This document shows, one piece after another, positions 34,660 to 44,979 of a DNA stretch of 64,000 nt. The translations under genes and the position numbers were made by a program. How positions within the stretch are numbered: position 1 is the first letter of the stretch; the number at the start of each line of letters is the position of its first letter. The notes beneath the pieces were generated by a model, which saw only the letters and a list, made by a program, of their open reading frames with translations, had not been told where the DNA came from and made no database searches. Source of the stretch: Ruegeria marina (GTDB lineage Bacteria > Pseudomonadota > Alphaproteobacteria > Rhodobacterales > Rhodobacteraceae); NCBI RefSeq assembly GCF_900101475.1, contig NZ_FMZV01000012.1, forward strand, positions 88,972-152,971, in the 5' to 3' direction.

Positions 34660-35409
34660 TTACCGCACCGCCTCGATCGGCCCTTCCGCTCTGCCATGAA
34701 TGAACTGATCCAGATAGGGGTCGCCGCTGTGGTCCATCTCGCTCACCGGGCCGGTCCACTGGATCACGCCGCCGTGCAGCATCGCCACGTTGTCGGCAAT
34801 CGCGCGCACGCTGGTCATATCGTGGGTGATGGTCATCGCGGTGGCGCCCATCTCGGTCACGATCTCGCGGATCAGTTCGTTGATCACCCCGGCCATGATC
34901 GGGTCAAGCCCGGTGGTCGGTTCGTCGAAGAAGATGATCTCGGGCTCGGCGGCGATGGCGCGGGCAAGGCCCACGCGTTTCTGCATGCCGCCCGACAGTT
35001 CCGCCGGAAAGCGGTCGGCCACCTCCGGCTTCAGCCCGACGCGGCGCAGTTTCTCGATGGCGATGGCGCGGGCCTCGTCCACCGGGCGTTTCAGCGAGCC
35101 GCGCAGCAGGCGAAAGGCCACGTTCTGCCAGACGGGCAGCGAATCGAACAGCGCGCCGCCCTGGAACAGCATGCCGAAGCGCGCGAGGAAGGCATCGCGG
35201 TCGCTTGTGCCGGCGGCATCCTTGCCATCGACGTAGATCGTGCCGCTGTCGGGCTTGATCAGCCCCAGCACGCATTTCAGCGCCACCGACTTGCCGGTGC
35301 CCGAGCCGCCGATGATCACCATCGAGGTCCCGCGTGGGACTTCGAGGTTCATCCCCTGCAACACGCGGTTGTCGCCAAAGGCCTTGTGGACATTCTCCAT
35401 CCGGATCAT
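34660..35409 (-). CDS. mlaF: ABC transporter ATP-binding protein MlaF (249 aa)
   Basis: A complete ATPase: Walker A IGGSGTGKSVALKC, signature LSGGMQKRVGLARA, Walker B IIFFDEPTTGLDP and the family-typical LFDSLPVWQNVAFRLL. These mark the MlaF/TtgA branch, which powers phospholipid transport between the membranes. It overlaps mlaE by four bases, and alr overlaps mlaE likewise, so the three form one operon. The MCE-domain protein MlaD, normally the next gene, is absent here and must be elsewhere. Confidence 0.92.
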   Translation of the reverse strand: MIRMENVHKAFGDNRVLQGMNLEVPRGTSMVIIGGSGTGKSVALKCVLGLIKPDSGTIYVDGKDAAGTSDRDAFLARFGMLFQGGALFDSLPVWQNVAFRLLRGSLKRPVDEARAIAIEKLRRVGLKPEVADRFPAELSGGMQKRVGLARAIAAEPEIIFFDEPTTGLDPIMAGVINELIREIVTEMGATAMTITHDMTSVRAIADNVAMLHGGVIQWTGPVSEMDHSGDPYLDQFIHGRAEGPIEAVR

Positions 35410-36188
35410 ATCGAGAAGAACACCCCCGTCAGTACAAAGTTGGCGGCCAGGATCAGCACCGCCGCTGCCTCGACCGATCCCTTGGTGGCGCGGCCGACGC
35501 CTTGGGCGCCGCGGCCCGAGTTCATGCCGTAGTAGCAGCCCATCACCGCGGCGATCACACCGAATACCGCGCCCTTGACGAGGCTCGACACCACGTCGCG
35601 GGTTTCCAGGAAATCCACCGTGTTCTTCAGATAGGCGGCGGCGTTGAAGCCCAGGTTCTGGGTCGCCACCGTGTAGCCGCCCATGATGCCGATGATGTCG
35701 CCGATCCCTACCAGCAGCGGCACGGTGATCAGCGCCGCCAGCACCCGCGGCGCGGTGAGGTATTTCATCGGGTGGGTCGACAGCGTCACCAGCGCGTCGA
35801 TCTGCTCGGTCACCTTCATAGTGGCGATTTCCGCCGCGATGGACGAGGTGACGCGCGCCGCGATCATCAGCCCCACCAGCACCGGCCCCAGTTCGCGGAC
35901 CATGCCGATGGCGACGATCTGCGGCACCACGGCTTCGGCGTTGAACCGCGCGCCGCCGGCATAGATCTGCAACGCCAGCGCACCGCCGGTAAAGATCGCG
36001 GTCAGCCCCACCACCGGCAGCGACAGCCAGCCGATGTTGAGAAGCGCCACGCCGAGTTCGCGCGGATAGTAGGGCGGGCGCAGGATATGGCTGGCGGTTT
36101 GCAGGGCGAACAGGGCTACCCGCCCGAAACTGGCCATGACTGCCAGCGCCAGCCGCCCGAGACGCGCCAAAAGGCCGATGGGGTTCAT
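35406..36188 (-). CDS. mlaE: MlaE family ABC permease (260 aa)
   Basis: The MlaE/YrbE signature is present in several places: [20 protein letters not shown], the segment with [20 protein letters not shown] and [20 protein letters not shown], and [20 protein letters not shown] near the C-terminus. Five membrane helices are predicted. It is the inner-membrane subunit of the Mla-type phospholipid transporter. Four-base overlaps with both mlaF and alr indicate tight translational coupling. Confidence 0.93.
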   Translation of the reverse strand: MNPIGLLARLGRLALAVMASFGRVALFALQTASHILRPPYYPRELGVALLNIGWLSLPVVGLTAIFTGGALALQIYAGGARFNAEAVVPQIVAIGMVRELGPVLVGLMIAARVTSSIAAEIATMKVTEQIDALVTLSTHPMKYLTAPRVLAALITVPLLVGIGDIIGIMGGYTVATQNLGFNAAAYLKNTVDFLETRDVVSSLVKGAVFGVIAAVMGCYYGMNSGRGAQGVGRATKGSVEAAAVLILAANFVLTGVFFSI

Positions 36189-37309
36189 TCCGCCGCGCTT
36201 TCCGGGATCAGGCCGGGCCGGACCCGCCGCAACTTGTCGCGGATCGATTCGACCGCGCGCTCGGCTGCCTCGGACCGGGACACAAAGCTCCGAAGGTACC
36301 GCTGCCCCAGCGAGGTCAGGATCTCGTAGCCGATGGTTCCGGCGGCTTCGGCCAGGTCATCGACCGTCTGCAGCCTGTTCAGCATCTGCATGGACGCGGG
36401 TTCGTGATCCAGATCGGTGATATCGACAGTGATCAGGTCCATCGACACCCGCCCGACCACCGGGCAGGCGGTCTTGCCGGCATAGAGATCGATACCGCCC
36501 GCCAGCGCCCGGTGCAGCCCGTCGGCATAGCCTGCAGCCACCGTGGCGATGCGGCTGGGTCGGGGCGCGGTCCAGGTGTTGGAATAGCCGACCGTTTCGC
36601 CCTTGGCCACCTCGCGCACCTGGATCACCGGCAGCTCCAGCGTCACCACCGCCTTGGCCTCATCGAAGGGTTCGCCGCCGTACAGCCCCACGCCAGGGCG
36701 GCAGAGGTCAAAGTGGTACTCGGGGCCAAGCAGGATGCCGCCGGTAGCAGCGAGCGAACGAGGCACTTCAATTCCGGCCGTCATCTCTTTGAAAAGACGA
36801 AGCTGTTTTTCATTCATCTCATATCCGGGCTGATCCGAACAGGCCAGATGGGACATGATCAGAACCGGATTCTGGCCCAGCGCGATGTCGCGCAGCTGCG
36901 CCCAGTCGTCAGGCTCCAGCCCCAGCCGGTTCATCCCGGTGTCCAGCTGGATGCCGAACCGGTGCCCCGGCAGCCGTTCGACATGGCGCAGCATCTGGTC
37001 GACCGAGTTGATCATCGGCGTCAGCGCATTGGCGCGCAGGATACCGGCGTCGCCCTCCATGTGGCCCGAGAACACGCCGATCATCGGACCGGGGCCGACC
37101 GCCTTGCGCACCGCCGCGCCTTCCTCGGCGACGGCGACAAAGAACTTGCGTGCGCCTGCCTGCGCGAGCTGGGCGGCAACGCGACCCGCGCCCAGCCCAT
37201 AACCGTTTGCCTTGACCACGGCGGCGGTCTCGGACTTTGTGCGTGCATCCAGCGCCCGCCAGTTGTCGGCGAGCGCGTCAAGGTCGATGGTCAGATGTGC
37301 GGTGCTCAT
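36185..37309 (-). CDS. alr: Alanine racemase (374 aa)
   Basis: Alr interconverts L- and D-alanine for peptidoglycan using PLP. The PLP lysine lies in [13 protein letters not shown] (about residue 34), the catalytic tyrosine in [15 protein letters not shown], and the barrel phosphate site around [16 protein letters not shown] and SHLACSD. The ATG at 37309 ([13 protein letters not shown]) is the family start; the frame extends seven codons upstream to 37330. It begins the alr-mlaE-mlaF operon, joining wall and outer-membrane maintenance. Confidence 0.95.
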   Translation of the reverse strand: MSTAHLTIDLDALADNWRALDARTKSETAAVVKANGYGLGAGRVAAQLAQAGARKFFVAVAEEGAAVRKAVGPGPMIGVFSGHMEGDAGILRANALTPMINSVDQMLRHVERLPGHRFGIQLDTGMNRLGLEPDDWAQLRDIALGQNPVLIMSHLACSDQPGYEMNEKQLRLFKEMTAGIEVPRSLAATGGILLGPEYHFDLCRPGVGLYGGEPFDEAKAVVTLELPVIQVREVAKGETVGYSNTWTAPRPSRIATVAAGYADGLHRALAGGIDLYAGKTACPVVGRVSMDLITVDITDLDHEPASMQMLNRLQTVDDLAEAAGTIGYEILTSLGQRYLRSFVSRSEAAERAVESIRDKLRRVRPGLIPESAAE

Positions 37310-37339
37310 GTTCCGTTCATGCCACGGCAAGGCCAGAGG

Positions 37340-38293
37340 TCAAGCGGAAACGCCCTGACCGCTGGCGGGTTTATGCGCATCATAGGCCGCTTCCAGTTCG
37401 GATCGCAGGAAATCGGCGAATTTCAGCGGCGGAAAATTTGGCTCGCCGGTTCCAGGCAGCGGTTCAATCACCGTGTTCACATGCGGATCGTAGAAGAACG
37501 GGCAACTGTAGCGTTCGCGGCCCGACCGGTTGATCACCCGATGCGGCGTGGATCTGAGCCGCCCGTTCGACATCCGGTGCAGCATGTCGCCCACGTTCAC
37601 CACCACACTGCCCGGCAGCCGTGGCACATCCACCCAGGTGCCGGCCGGAGTCCTGACTTGCAAACCGCCGACATCGTCCTGCACCAGCAGGGTCAGGCAG
37701 CCGAAATCGGTATGCGGGGCCGAGCCATAGAGGTCTTCGGGGCTTTCCGCAGGCTGTGGCGGATAGTGCAGCAGGCGCAGCCAGATGGTCGGGTTTTCGA
37801 ATGCGCTCATCGCTTTGGTATCCGTTATATCAACGGCTTGCAGCGCGATCCTCATCAACCTGTTGCCCAGTGCGCCCATCGCTTGAGCATAGGTTTCCAG
37901 CACCTCGCGGAAGCCCTCCAACTCGGGCCAGCGATTCGGACCCGACAGGTATTCGCTGGGGTCCGCAACGGCATCCTCACGCATCATCATGAAACTGGCC
38001 GACTGGTTCGGCCTGGTCACGGTGGCGAGGGTCGAATTGACGTCGGTCGAGGTGTTGATCGGAATATAGCCGCGATGACTGCGGTCGACGGCAACGGCCA
38101 TCTTTCGCTCCAGCGGCAGCGCGTGGAACCGGCGCGAGGCGTCGAAAAGCGCCTCGACCAGGTCAGGGTCGATGCCGTGGTCGGTGACATAGCCAAAGCC
38201 GGTCGTGCCATAAGCGGCGCGGAAATCGGCGGCGATTTCGGCATCGGGGCGGTCGCCCAGCCGGACAACGGGGATATCGGTGAATTCGGTCAT
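37340..38293 (-). CDS. Isopenicillin N synthase-like 2OG-Fe(II) oxygenase (317 aa)
   Basis: The N-terminal DIOX_N part begins IPVVRLGDRPDAEIAADFRA and contains GFGYVTDHGID. The C-terminal double-stranded beta-helix carries the iron ligands H192 and D194 in SAPHTDFGCLTLLVQDD, a distal His in RSTPHRVINRS and the RYSCPFFY motif (RxS) that binds 2-oxoglutarate. The full set of ligands indicates an active enzyme. Substrates in this family range from amino acids to ethylene precursors and none is suggested by the context. It lies 30 bases upstream of alr on the same strand. Confidence 0.85.
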   Translation of the reverse strand: MTEFTDIPVVRLGDRPDAEIAADFRAAYGTTGFGYVTDHGIDPDLVEALFDASRRFHALPLERKMAVAVDRSHRGYIPINTSTDVNSTLATVTRPNQSASFMMMREDAVADPSEYLSGPNRWPELEGFREVLETYAQAMGALGNRLMRIALQAVDITDTKAMSAFENPTIWLRLLHYPPQPAESPEDLYGSAPHTDFGCLTLLVQDDVGGLQVRTPAGTWVDVPRLPGSVVVNVGDMLHRMSNGRLRSTPHRVINRSGRERYSCPFFYDPHVNTVIEPLPGTGEPNFPPLKFADFLRSELEAAYDAHKPASGQGVSA

Positions 38294-38400
38294 GTCTTGC
38301 CCACATTACAGGGTTCGGGAACCGGTCGTCGAGACCCGTCGCCAAACAGCAAGGCGCCTTGCGTCAATCCCTCTTGCCAGTGTTCCCGGTTACGGTTCAG

Positions 38401-39162
38401 ATGCGCCGGATGACCATGCCCGACCTTCTCACCGCCGGTCTGCTTCTTGTCGTGGCCCTGCTGGCCGGGGCGCTGAATGCCGTGGCGGGGGGCGCCACCT
38501 TCTTCACCTTTCCCGCCCTGATGGCAGCGGGCCTGCCGCCGATGGTCGCCAATGCCACCAATTTCGTGGCGCTGGTGCCCGGCAACCTCGCCGCGCTGCC
38601 CGCCTACCGGGCCGAGTTGCGCAGCATCGGCCGCGCACTTTGGCCGCTGCTGGCCGTTTGCGGTGCGGGCGGGGTCGCGGGCGCGCTCTTGCTCGTGGGT
38701 CTGGGCGGCGAGCTCTTCGAACGCCTGGTGCCCTGGCTGATGGCCAGCGCCACGGCGCTGTTCGCCTTTGCCCCGCGCTTGCGCCGCTGGCTCGCCGCCC
38801 GGTCGCTGGGACAGGGAGCGGTCTGGGCGATGCTGTTTCTGTTCTCGGTCTACGGCGGCTATTTCGGGGCCGGGCTGGGCCAGATCATGCTCGCCGCGCT
38901 GATCCTCGCGGGATACGAGGATTTCCACACGGCCAATGCGGCAAAGAATGCCGTGATCGGCTGGATCAGCGTGATGGCGGTGGCGATCTATGGCCTCAGC
39001 GCCGCCGTCGCCTGGCCCGAAGCGCTGGTGATGATGGCCGGCGCCACGCTGGGCGGCTATGGCGGCGGCGCGCTGGCCCGGCATATTCCGCAATCCCTGC
39101 TGCGGGGCGGGGTCATCGGGTTCGGTATCCTGTTGACGCTGTTCTACTTCCTGCGCTCCTGA
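38401..39162 (+). CDS. TSUP family (TauE/SafE) transporter (about 253 aa)
   Basis: Seven to eight hydrophobic helices, with the family repeats LLAGALNAVAGGATFFTFPA plus LMAAGLPPMVANATNFVALV near the N-terminus and the matching half YGGYFGAGLGQIMLAALILA with NAAKNAVIGWISVMAVAIYG. TSUP proteins carry sulfonates, sulfite, sulfoacetate or other small anions. Starts at 38401, 38410 and 38416 are all possible; none has a strong ribosome-binding site, and 38401 is a compromise. Convergent with dnaB, whose stop lies four bases away. Confidence 0.8.
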   Translation: MRRMTMPDLLTAGLLLVVALLAGALNAVAGGATFFTFPALMAAGLPPMVANATNFVALVPGNLAALPAYRAELRSIGRALWPLLAVCGAGGVAGALLLVGLGGELFERLVPWLMASATALFAFAPRLRRWLAARSLGQGAVWAMLFLFSVYGGYFGAGLGQIMLAALILAGYEDFHTANAAKNAVIGWISVMAVAIYGLSAAVAWPEALVMMAGATLGGYGGGALARHIPQSLLRGGVIGFGILLTLFYFLRS

Positions 39163-39165
39163 GGC

Positions 39166-40656
39166 TCAGTACCCCTGGATTTCACCGCCCTGCTGCCAGG
39201 GTTTCACCAGGTTGCCAAACCGGGTGAACTGCGCCTCGAAGCTGAGTTCGACCGTGCCGATGGGGCCGTGACGCTGCTTGCCCACGATCACCTCGGCCTT
39301 GCCGTGCAACCGCTCCATCGCCGCCTTCCATTCTTCCATCTTGTCCAGCTCGTGATCCGACGGTTTCTCGCGTTCCTTGTAGTACTCCTCGCGGAACACG
39401 AACATCACCACGTCGGCATCCTGCTCGATCGAGCCCGATTCCCGCAGATCGCTCAACTGCGGGCGCTTGTCGTCGCGGTTCTCCACCTGGCGGGAAAGCT
39501 GCGACAGCGCGATGACGGGGATATTCAGCTCCTTGGCAATCGCCTTCATTCCCATCGAGATCTCTGCGATCTCGTTCACCCGGTTCTCGGCCATGCCGCG
39601 GCAGAGCTGGAGGTAGTCGATCACCAACAGGTCCAGCCCATGCGTCCGCTTCAGCCGCCGCGCGCGGGCGGCCAGCTGGCTGATCGGCAGCGCGGGCGTG
39701 TCGTCGATGAACAGCGGACAGGCTTCCAGCTCTTTGGCGGCATTGACGAAACGGCGGAACTCGGCCTCGGTCATGTCGCCCTGGCGGATCTTGTGGCTGG
39801 AGATCTCCGAGGCTTCGGCCAGAACCCGGCCGGCGAGCTGCTCGGCGCTCATTTCCAAGCTGAAGAACCCAACCACGCCGCCATCTACGGCCCCCTCGCT
39901 GCCGTCATGGCGCGTCCCGCGCTTGTAGGCCTTGGCCACGTTGAAGGCGATATTGGTCGCCAGCGAGGTTTTCCCCATCGACGGACGCCCGGCCAGGATG
40001 ATCAGGTCCGACGGGTGCAGCCCGCCCAGCTGCTTGTCCAGATCCACCAGCCCGGTCGAGATCCCGGCCATGCCGCCGCCGCGCTGATAGGCCTGGTTGG
40101 TGACATTGACCGCCTCGGTCACCGCCTTGAGGAAACTCTTGAACCCGCTGTCGGTCTGGCCCTGTTCAGAGAGCTTGTAGAGCTTCTGTTCGGCCTCGAC
40201 GATCTGCTCCTTGGGTTCGCTCGCCACATCGACCCGTGCCGCCTTGTCCGAGATGTCGCGGCCCAGACGGATCAGCTCGCGCCGGATCGCCAGGTCATAG
40301 ATCATCTGCGCATAGTCGCGCACGGCGAAGGCGCTGATCGAGGCGCCCGCGAGATTGACCAGATAGGTCGCGCCACCCAGTTCCGCGAGCCCGGCATCAT
40401 CGGCCATGAAGGATTTCAGCGTCACCGGCGAGGCCAGCGCATTCTTGGCGATACGCGCCGCCGCGACCTCCCAGATGCGGGCATGCACCGGGTCGTAGAA
40501 ATGCTCGGACCCGATGATATTGGCCACCCGGTCGTAAAGGTCGTTATTGGTCAGGATCGCGCCCAACAGCTGTTGCTCGGCCTCGACCGAATGCGGCATG
40601 GTGTCGGGGTTTTGGATCTCGGCGGATGCCTGTCCGATCGTGCTGATTTCGTTCAT
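39166..40656 (-). CDS. dnaB: Replicative DNA helicase DnaB (496 aa)
   Basis: DnaB is the 5'-3' hexameric helicase of the replisome. The N-terminal primase-interaction domain (MPHSVEAEQQLLGAILTNND) and the RecA-like ATPase domain are complete: GLHPSDLIILAGRPSMGKTS (Walker A), LLVIDYLQLC (Walker B), IALSQLSRQVE, RPQLSDLRESGSIEQDADVV and the arginine-finger region. The ATG at 40656 (MNEISTIGQ) is chosen over upstream ATGs at 40686-40761, which lie in the untranslated leader. A candidate promoter and palindrome lie at 40730-40789. Confidence 0.96.
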   Translation of the reverse strand: MNEISTIGQASAEIQNPDTMPHSVEAEQQLLGAILTNNDLYDRVANIIGSEHFYDPVHARIWEVAAARIAKNALASPVTLKSFMADDAGLAELGGATYLVNLAGASISAFAVRDYAQMIYDLAIRRELIRLGRDISDKAARVDVASEPKEQIVEAEQKLYKLSEQGQTDSGFKSFLKAVTEAVNVTNQAYQRGGGMAGISTGLVDLDKQLGGLHPSDLIILAGRPSMGKTSLATNIAFNVAKAYKRGTRHDGSEGAVDGGVVGFFSLEMSAEQLAGRVLAEASEISSHKIRQGDMTEAEFRRFVNAAKELEACPLFIDDTPALPISQLAARARRLKRTHGLDLLVIDYLQLCRGMAENRVNEIAEISMGMKAIAKELNIPVIALSQLSRQVENRDDKRPQLSDLRESGSIEQDADVVMFVFREEYYKEREKPSDHELDKMEEWKAAMERLHGKAEVIVGKQRHGPIGTVELSFEAQFTRFGNLVKPWQQGGEIQGY

Positions 40657-40729
40657 TGCTGCTCTACCGTCCTTTGGGACAGAGGTCATACCGGAGCGCC
40701 GCGAGTCGGCCAAATTGTATGTTCTTGGG

Positions 40730-40746
40730 GATATGCTGTGCATATC
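40730..40746 (-). promoter_or_regulatory. Palindrome GATATGC-TGT/ACA-GCATATC in the dnaB leader
   Basis: Perfect 7-bp arms with a 3-base centre, extended by G/C-rich flanks with one bulge (GGGG and CCCC). It lies 74-90 bases before the dnaB start codon, just after the predicted transcription start. It could be an operator or a leader hairpin. Confidence 0.4.
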
Positions 40747-40760
40747 TCCCCACGTCATCA

Positions 40761-40789
40761 TATTGACGTTTTTGAAGGGGTTGGGTCAA
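40761..40789 (-). promoter_or_regulatory. Candidate dnaB promoter
   Basis: On the minus strand TTGACC (40789-40784) is followed after 17 bases by TCAATA (40766-40761). The -35 box matches consensus in five positions; the -10 box is weak. The predicted leader is about 100 bases and contains the palindrome at 40730-40746. Confidence 0.35.
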
Positions 40790-40852
40790 CATCTTGTTTC
40801 CGGAAGCGCCCGCATGGCTGCAGGCGTCCAGGTTGACCCTACGTCCAGCACG

Positions 40853-41533
40853 TCAGGCGGGCTTGTTCGCCTCCTGCCAGGCGCGCGGGTTCGACAGGAA
40901 GGCTTCGACCCCGGCCAGGGTGGCCGCGTCGAACGCGGCCTGCGCCTTGGCTTCGGCCAGAACATCCCACCAGGTGCACAGATAATGCAGGGCGACCCCG
41001 TGATCGCCCAGCGTCTTTTCCGTCTCCGGGAAGATGCCGTAATAGAAGATCACTGCCGTGTGCCCGCAACTGGCCCCGGTCTCGCGGATCGCATCGACAA
41101 AAGAGAGCTTGGAGCCGCCATCGGTGGTCAGATCCTCGACCAGAAGCACCCGCTGGCCTTCGCTCATCGCACCCTCGATGCGGGCGTTGCGGCCGTATCC
41201 CTTGGGTTTCTTGCGTACATAGGTCATCGGCAGCGCCATCCGCTCGGCCACCAGCGCGGCAAAGGGAATGCCGGCTGTCTCGCCGCCGGCGATATTGTCG
41301 AACGCCTCGAAACCTGCGTCGCGCATCACCGTGACGGTCAGGAAATCCATCAGCGTCGAGCGGATGCGCGGAAAGCTGATCAGCTTGCGGCAGTCGATAT
41401 AGCTCGGCGAGGGCAGGCCCGAGGCCAGGATATAGGGTTTTTCGGTGTTGAAATTCACCGCGCCGATTTCCAGCAGCATCCGGGCGGTCAGTCGGGCGAT
41501 TTCTTCGCGGGTGGGGTACGAGGAAGGGATCAT
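40853..41533 (-). CDS. pyrE: Orotate phosphoribosyltransferase (226 aa)
   Basis: PyrE joins orotate to PRPP to make OMP in pyrimidine synthesis. The PRPP motif [20 protein letters not shown], the N-terminal segment [20 protein letters not shown] and the flexible-loop sequence [18 protein letters not shown] are diagnostic. The 226-residue form with a C-terminal extension is usual in alphaproteobacteria. The start at 41533 gives [15 protein letters not shown]. pyrC lies 2.3 kb away. Confidence 0.95.
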   Translation of the reverse strand: MIPSSYPTREEIARLTARMLLEIGAVNFNTEKPYILASGLPSPSYIDCRKLISFPRIRSTLMDFLTVTVMRDAGFEAFDNIAGGETAGIPFAALVAERMALPMTYVRKKPKGYGRNARIEGAMSEGQRVLLVEDLTTDGGSKLSFVDAIRETGASCGHTAVIFYYGIFPETEKTLGDHGVALHYLCTWWDVLAEAKAQAAFDAATLAGVEAFLSNPRAWQEANKPA

Positions 41534-41604
41534 GCGGGCGGGCCTTTCAGATGAATGCTCACGCCCGATTAGATCAATCCTGACAGCATTTGAAGCCCCG
41601 CATC

Positions 41605-42075
41605 TCAGCAACGGGCATAAATCCGGGCCCAGAAATTGCGATTGGGCAGGGGATCGGTGGTGCCGGTCTGTTTCAGGTAACGCCCGCCCAGTTGATAGGC
41701 CTCGGGTTCGCCAAGCGCGAGGCAGTCCCAATTGGCCGAAACCCCGGTCTGCCATTGCACGTGATGGACCAGTTCATGCAGCAGGATTTCGCGAAACAGC
41801 GGGTTGTCGGTGGGATGGTCGAACTCTGCCGCGCCTTCCACGTGTTCGGCGGCGATTATATAGATCGTGCCGTTGGGGCCATCGGTCTGGGCAAACAGCG
41901 CGTTGATCCGTTCATCCACCCCGTCATCGGGCATCAGATGCGCCACGTTGCCATAATATTCGCGCGTCAACTCATGTGGCGAGAGCTGGCGGACAATCGG
42001 ATGCGGGATGTTCTCGATCGTGTAATTGCTGTTTTTGCCAATCCAGTCGAGTAATGCATCGATCAAGAGTTCCAT
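41605..42075 (-). CDS. HExxH-motif protein of unknown function, metallopeptidase-like (156 aa)
   Basis: The only recognisable feature is [14 protein letters not shown] (about residues 110-123). It contains HELVH, the zinc-binding HExxH of gluzincin/metzincin-type peptidases. It is followed by [18 protein letters not shown], where Glu in EPEAY could be the third ligand. No signal peptide or membrane segment is present. The ATG at 42075 ([11 protein letters not shown]) follows a GAAGGG site and is preferred to 42105. It lies between pyrE and the divergent CadC-like gene. A peptidase role is inference from a single motif. Confidence 0.6.
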   Translation of the reverse strand: MELLIDALLDWIGKNSNYTIENIPHPIVRQLSPHELTREYYGNVAHLMPDDGVDERINALFAQTDGPNGTIYIIAAEHVEGAAEFDHPTDNPLFREILLHELVHHVQWQTGVSANWDCLALGEPEAYQLGGRYLKQTGTTDPLPNRNFWARIYARC

Positions 42076-42206
42076 TTTTGCACCCTTCAGGTCATGATAA
42101 TTCATGCGACCAAAGTCGGAGTTGCGTGCTTTTTTGTCCTGAAACGGGGTCTGAAATTTTCTGAAAAGTCTTGAAACGCCGGTATTGCAGGCGAAGGGGG
42201 ACTCTT

Positions 42207-43883
42207 ATGGTTGATCCTGGAATTGGCCGATCAGCCGATGGCTTTACCACCGCACGGGATGCGATCCGTGCCCAATTGCGCCCGCATAGCGCGGCGGTGT
42301 TGGATCACCTTCTGGCCCATCACGGCACGGTCGTGTCAAAGCATGACCTGATGGATGCGGTCTGGCCGGATGTGGAGGTGACGGAAAACTCGCTTTATCA
42401 ATGCATCGCCGACATTCGAAAAGCCATCGGACCCGAGTCAGGACTGACGCTGAGCAACGTGCCGGGGCGGGGCTATGTGCTTGAGCGGATCGCAGCGGGC
42501 CACGGGACTGTCATGAAATGGCCCTGGATCGCGGGCGGCGCCGTGCTTTTGGCGGGCACCGTGATGATCGGAGCTTTTTTTCCCGCCGAAGATAAGCGCA
42601 GCACCGGGCAGGATCTTGCGGTGGCAGGCTATGTCGCCGGGGATGTTCCTGCCGCGACTGCCAGAGCGGACCATGCCGCGGCGGAAGCGCCGGGCGTCAG
42701 CGTGGCGATGTTCGACAACCTCAGCCAGGACCCGCGCTGGGATACGCTGGGCCAATCATTGGCGGCTGAAATATCGGGGCAATTGGCCGCCAACAAATGG
42801 TTGCAGGTCTTCACGGATGCCCAGTCAGACGCGGCGCGGTTCCGGCTGTCCGGCACGGTGCACCCCCGCGAGGGCGAGGTGCATATTGGCGCGCGGCTCA
42901 CCGAACGCGACAGCGGGCGGCTGGTCTGGTCCAGAAGCTGGACAGGGGCGGAGGCGGAATTCTTCGCGCTTCAGGCCGCCGTGGCCCATGAGGCTGCAGC
43001 GGAGTTGAGCGGCCACTGGTCCGGTGCTGTCGTGCGCTTCGATGCGACGCGCGCAGGGCGCCAGCCGACCCATAGCCTCGACGCCTATGAGCTCTTCCTG
43101 CGCGGCACACAGGCCAAGCACCGCTTCACACCGGACGGGTTCGAAGAGGCGCGGCACCTGCTCGGCCGCGCGGTCGAGATCGACCCGGGCTTTGTCGACG
43201 CCTGGGCGACGCTCTCCGTGGTCCACAATCTGCGCGCCCTGATACAGACCGACATCGCGGCGCTGGAAGACGTTCTGGCAGAGCGGGTCGCGGCAGTGGA
43301 AACCGCGGTCGCGCTGGCCCCGGCACATCCCATCGTCCTGATGGAGCAAGGCTGGCTGCAGGCGCGGCGCGGGGATCACACGGCGTCGCGGCAATCGGTG
43401 CAACGGGCGGCGGCCCTGGCTCCGGACAATCCGGATGTGCTGGCCTATGCGGCGCTCAATGGCAACCTGCGCGTCGATCTGGGCGAGGAAGGCATCGGCT
43501 GGGTCAGCCGCGCGCGCAGCCTCAATCCCGACCCGCCATCCTGGTACGCCATCGGCGATGGTCTTGCGCATTTTTCCGCGCGCGACTGGGAGGGCACCGT
43601 CGCGGCCTTCGAAGTTGCCCCGGATTACGTCACCCGGCACCTCTTTACCGCCGTGGCGCTGGAACAGCTGGGTCGCGAGACCGAGGCCCGCGCCGTGGTC
43701 GAGCGGATGATGACCGCGCTGCCGGGGTTCCGGGTGGACTACTTTATCTACCAGGAAGGCATGGACATGGAGGTGAACGGGCGGCTGATTCTGGAAACCG
43801 CCCGCGCGCTTGGTGTCCCGGTGGCCGGCGATGTCAGCCTTGAACGCGCCAGTGCAGCGGGACGCCCGGATCAAACACGGTGA
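42207..43883 (+). CDS. CadC-like membrane-anchored winged-helix regulator with periplasmic TPR domain (558 aa)
   Basis: Residues 15-95 form an OmpR/PhoB-type winged helix ([20 protein letters not shown], then [20 protein letters not shown] and NVPGRGYVL) without a receiver domain. One membrane helix follows (about 106-125, [20 protein letters not shown]). The remaining 430 residues are periplasmic. They begin with the adenylate-cyclase-like segment [20 protein letters not shown] and continue as tetratricopeptide repeats. Such proteins transmit an envelope signal directly to DNA. The ATG at 42207 has a purine-rich GAAGGGGGA site; the longer frame from 42171 does not. Its last 50 bases overlap pyrC in convergent orientation. 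Confidence 0.82.
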   Translation: MVDPGIGRSADGFTTARDAIRAQLRPHSAAVLDHLLAHHGTVVSKHDLMDAVWPDVEVTENSLYQCIADIRKAIGPESGLTLSNVPGRGYVLERIAAGHGTVMKWPWIAGGAVLLAGTVMIGAFFPAEDKRSTGQDLAVAGYVAGDVPAATARADHAAAEAPGVSVAMFDNLSQDPRWDTLGQSLAAEISGQLAANKWLQVFTDAQSDAARFRLSGTVHPREGEVHIGARLTERDSGRLVWSRSWTGAEAEFFALQAAVAHEAAAELSGHWSGAVVRFDATRAGRQPTHSLDAYELFLRGTQAKHRFTPDGFEEARHLLGRAVEIDPGFVDAWATLSVVHNLRALIQTDIAALEDVLAERVAAVETAVALAPAHPIVLMEQGWLQARRGDHTASRQSVQRAAALAPDNPDVLAYAALNGNLRVDLGEEGIGWVSRARSLNPDPPSWYAIGDGLAHFSARDWEGTVAAFEVAPDYVTRHLFTAVALEQLGRETEARAVVERMMTALPGFRVDYFIYQEGMDMEVNGRLILETARALGVPVAGDVSLERASAAGRPDQTR

Positions 43884-44874
43884 CGGTGTGGTCCCCGGCG
43901 GGCAGGGTCTTCGGAATCTCCAGCGGATCGCCCTTGGTCAGCGTGATTGTGTCGTCATTCACCGGCAGGCGATAGAACGCCGGACCGTAAAGCGAGGTAA
44001 AGCCTTCCAGCTTGTCCAGCGCGTCGGCCTCTTCAAAGACATGTGCGAGACAGGACAGCGCGATGGGCGCAGTGAAACAGCCTGCGGCGCAGCATTCGGC
44101 TTCCTTGGCGTGGGTCGGGTGCGGGGCACTGTCGGTTCCCAGGAAATAGCGTTTGTCGCCGGAGGTCGCGGCGGCGACAAGCGCGTCGCGGTGTTCGCGC
44201 CGTTTCAGGATCGGCAGGCAGTAGTAATGCGGGCGCATGCCCCCCACCAACATGTCGTTGCGGTCGAACATGAGGTGCTGAACGGTGATCGTAGCCCCCA
44301 GATCCTCGGGGGCCGTGGCCACGTAATCGACGCCGTTCTTCGTGGTGATATGCTCCATCACCACCCGCAGCCCCGGCGTGGCGCGGCGGATCGGGTCCAG
44401 CACCCGGTCGATGAACACCGCCTCACGGTCGAAAATGTCGATCTCGCGGTCGGTAACTTCGCCATGCACGCAGAGCGGACAGCCGATCTCGGCCATGCGT
44501 TCCAGCACCGGGCGAACCTTGTCGAAATTCTTCACGCCGCTGGCCGAATTGGTGGTGGCGCCGGCCGGGTAAAGCTTGACCGAGGTGATCAGCCCGCTTG
44601 CATGCGCCGCCGCCACATCCGCCGGATCGGTGTCCTCGGTCAGGTAGAGCGTCATCAGCGGGGTGAAATCCGCGCCTTCGGGCATCGCATCCATGATCCG
44701 GTCGCGATAGGCCGCCGCCTGCGCCCCGGTCACCACCGGCGGCACCAGGTTCGGCATGATGATGGCGCGGGCGAAATGGCGCGCGGTCTCGGGCAGCACG
44801 GCGGCCAGCATGGCGCCGTCGCGCAGATGCAGGTGCCAGTCGTCGGGGCGGCGGATCGTGAGGCTCTGGGTCAT
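43834..44874 (-). CDS. pyrC: Dihydroorotase, class II (346 aa)
   Basis: PyrC closes carbamoyl aspartate to dihydroorotate with a binuclear zinc site. Ligands are visible in DWHLHLRDG (HxH near residue 13), the carboxylated lysine in [13 protein letters not shown], His in CVHGEVTD and MEHITTKNG, and the catalytic Asp in [15 protein letters not shown]. Length is that of the E. coli-type enzyme. The C-terminal 50 bases overlap the CadC-like gene on the other strand. Confidence 0.95.
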   Translation of the reverse strand: MTQSLTIRRPDDWHLHLRDGAMLAAVLPETARHFARAIIMPNLVPPVVTGAQAAAYRDRIMDAMPEGADFTPLMTLYLTEDTDPADVAAAHASGLITSVKLYPAGATTNSASGVKNFDKVRPVLERMAEIGCPLCVHGEVTDREIDIFDREAVFIDRVLDPIRRATPGLRVVMEHITTKNGVDYVATAPEDLGATITVQHLMFDRNDMLVGGMRPHYYCLPILKRREHRDALVAAATSGDKRYFLGTDSAPHPTHAKEAECCAAGCFTAPIALSCLAHVFEEADALDKLEGFTSLYGPAFYRLPVNDDTITLTKGDPLEIPKTLPAGDHTVTVFDPGVPLHWRVQG

Positions 44875-44979
44875 GCCGTCCCGCTAGCACAGGTGCGGCA
44901 ATCGGGAAAGGGGGCGAGGCAATTTGCGCGGTTCTCAGGGACGTTCTTGCGCGGCAGTGTGGCCCGGCAGGGGGACGAG

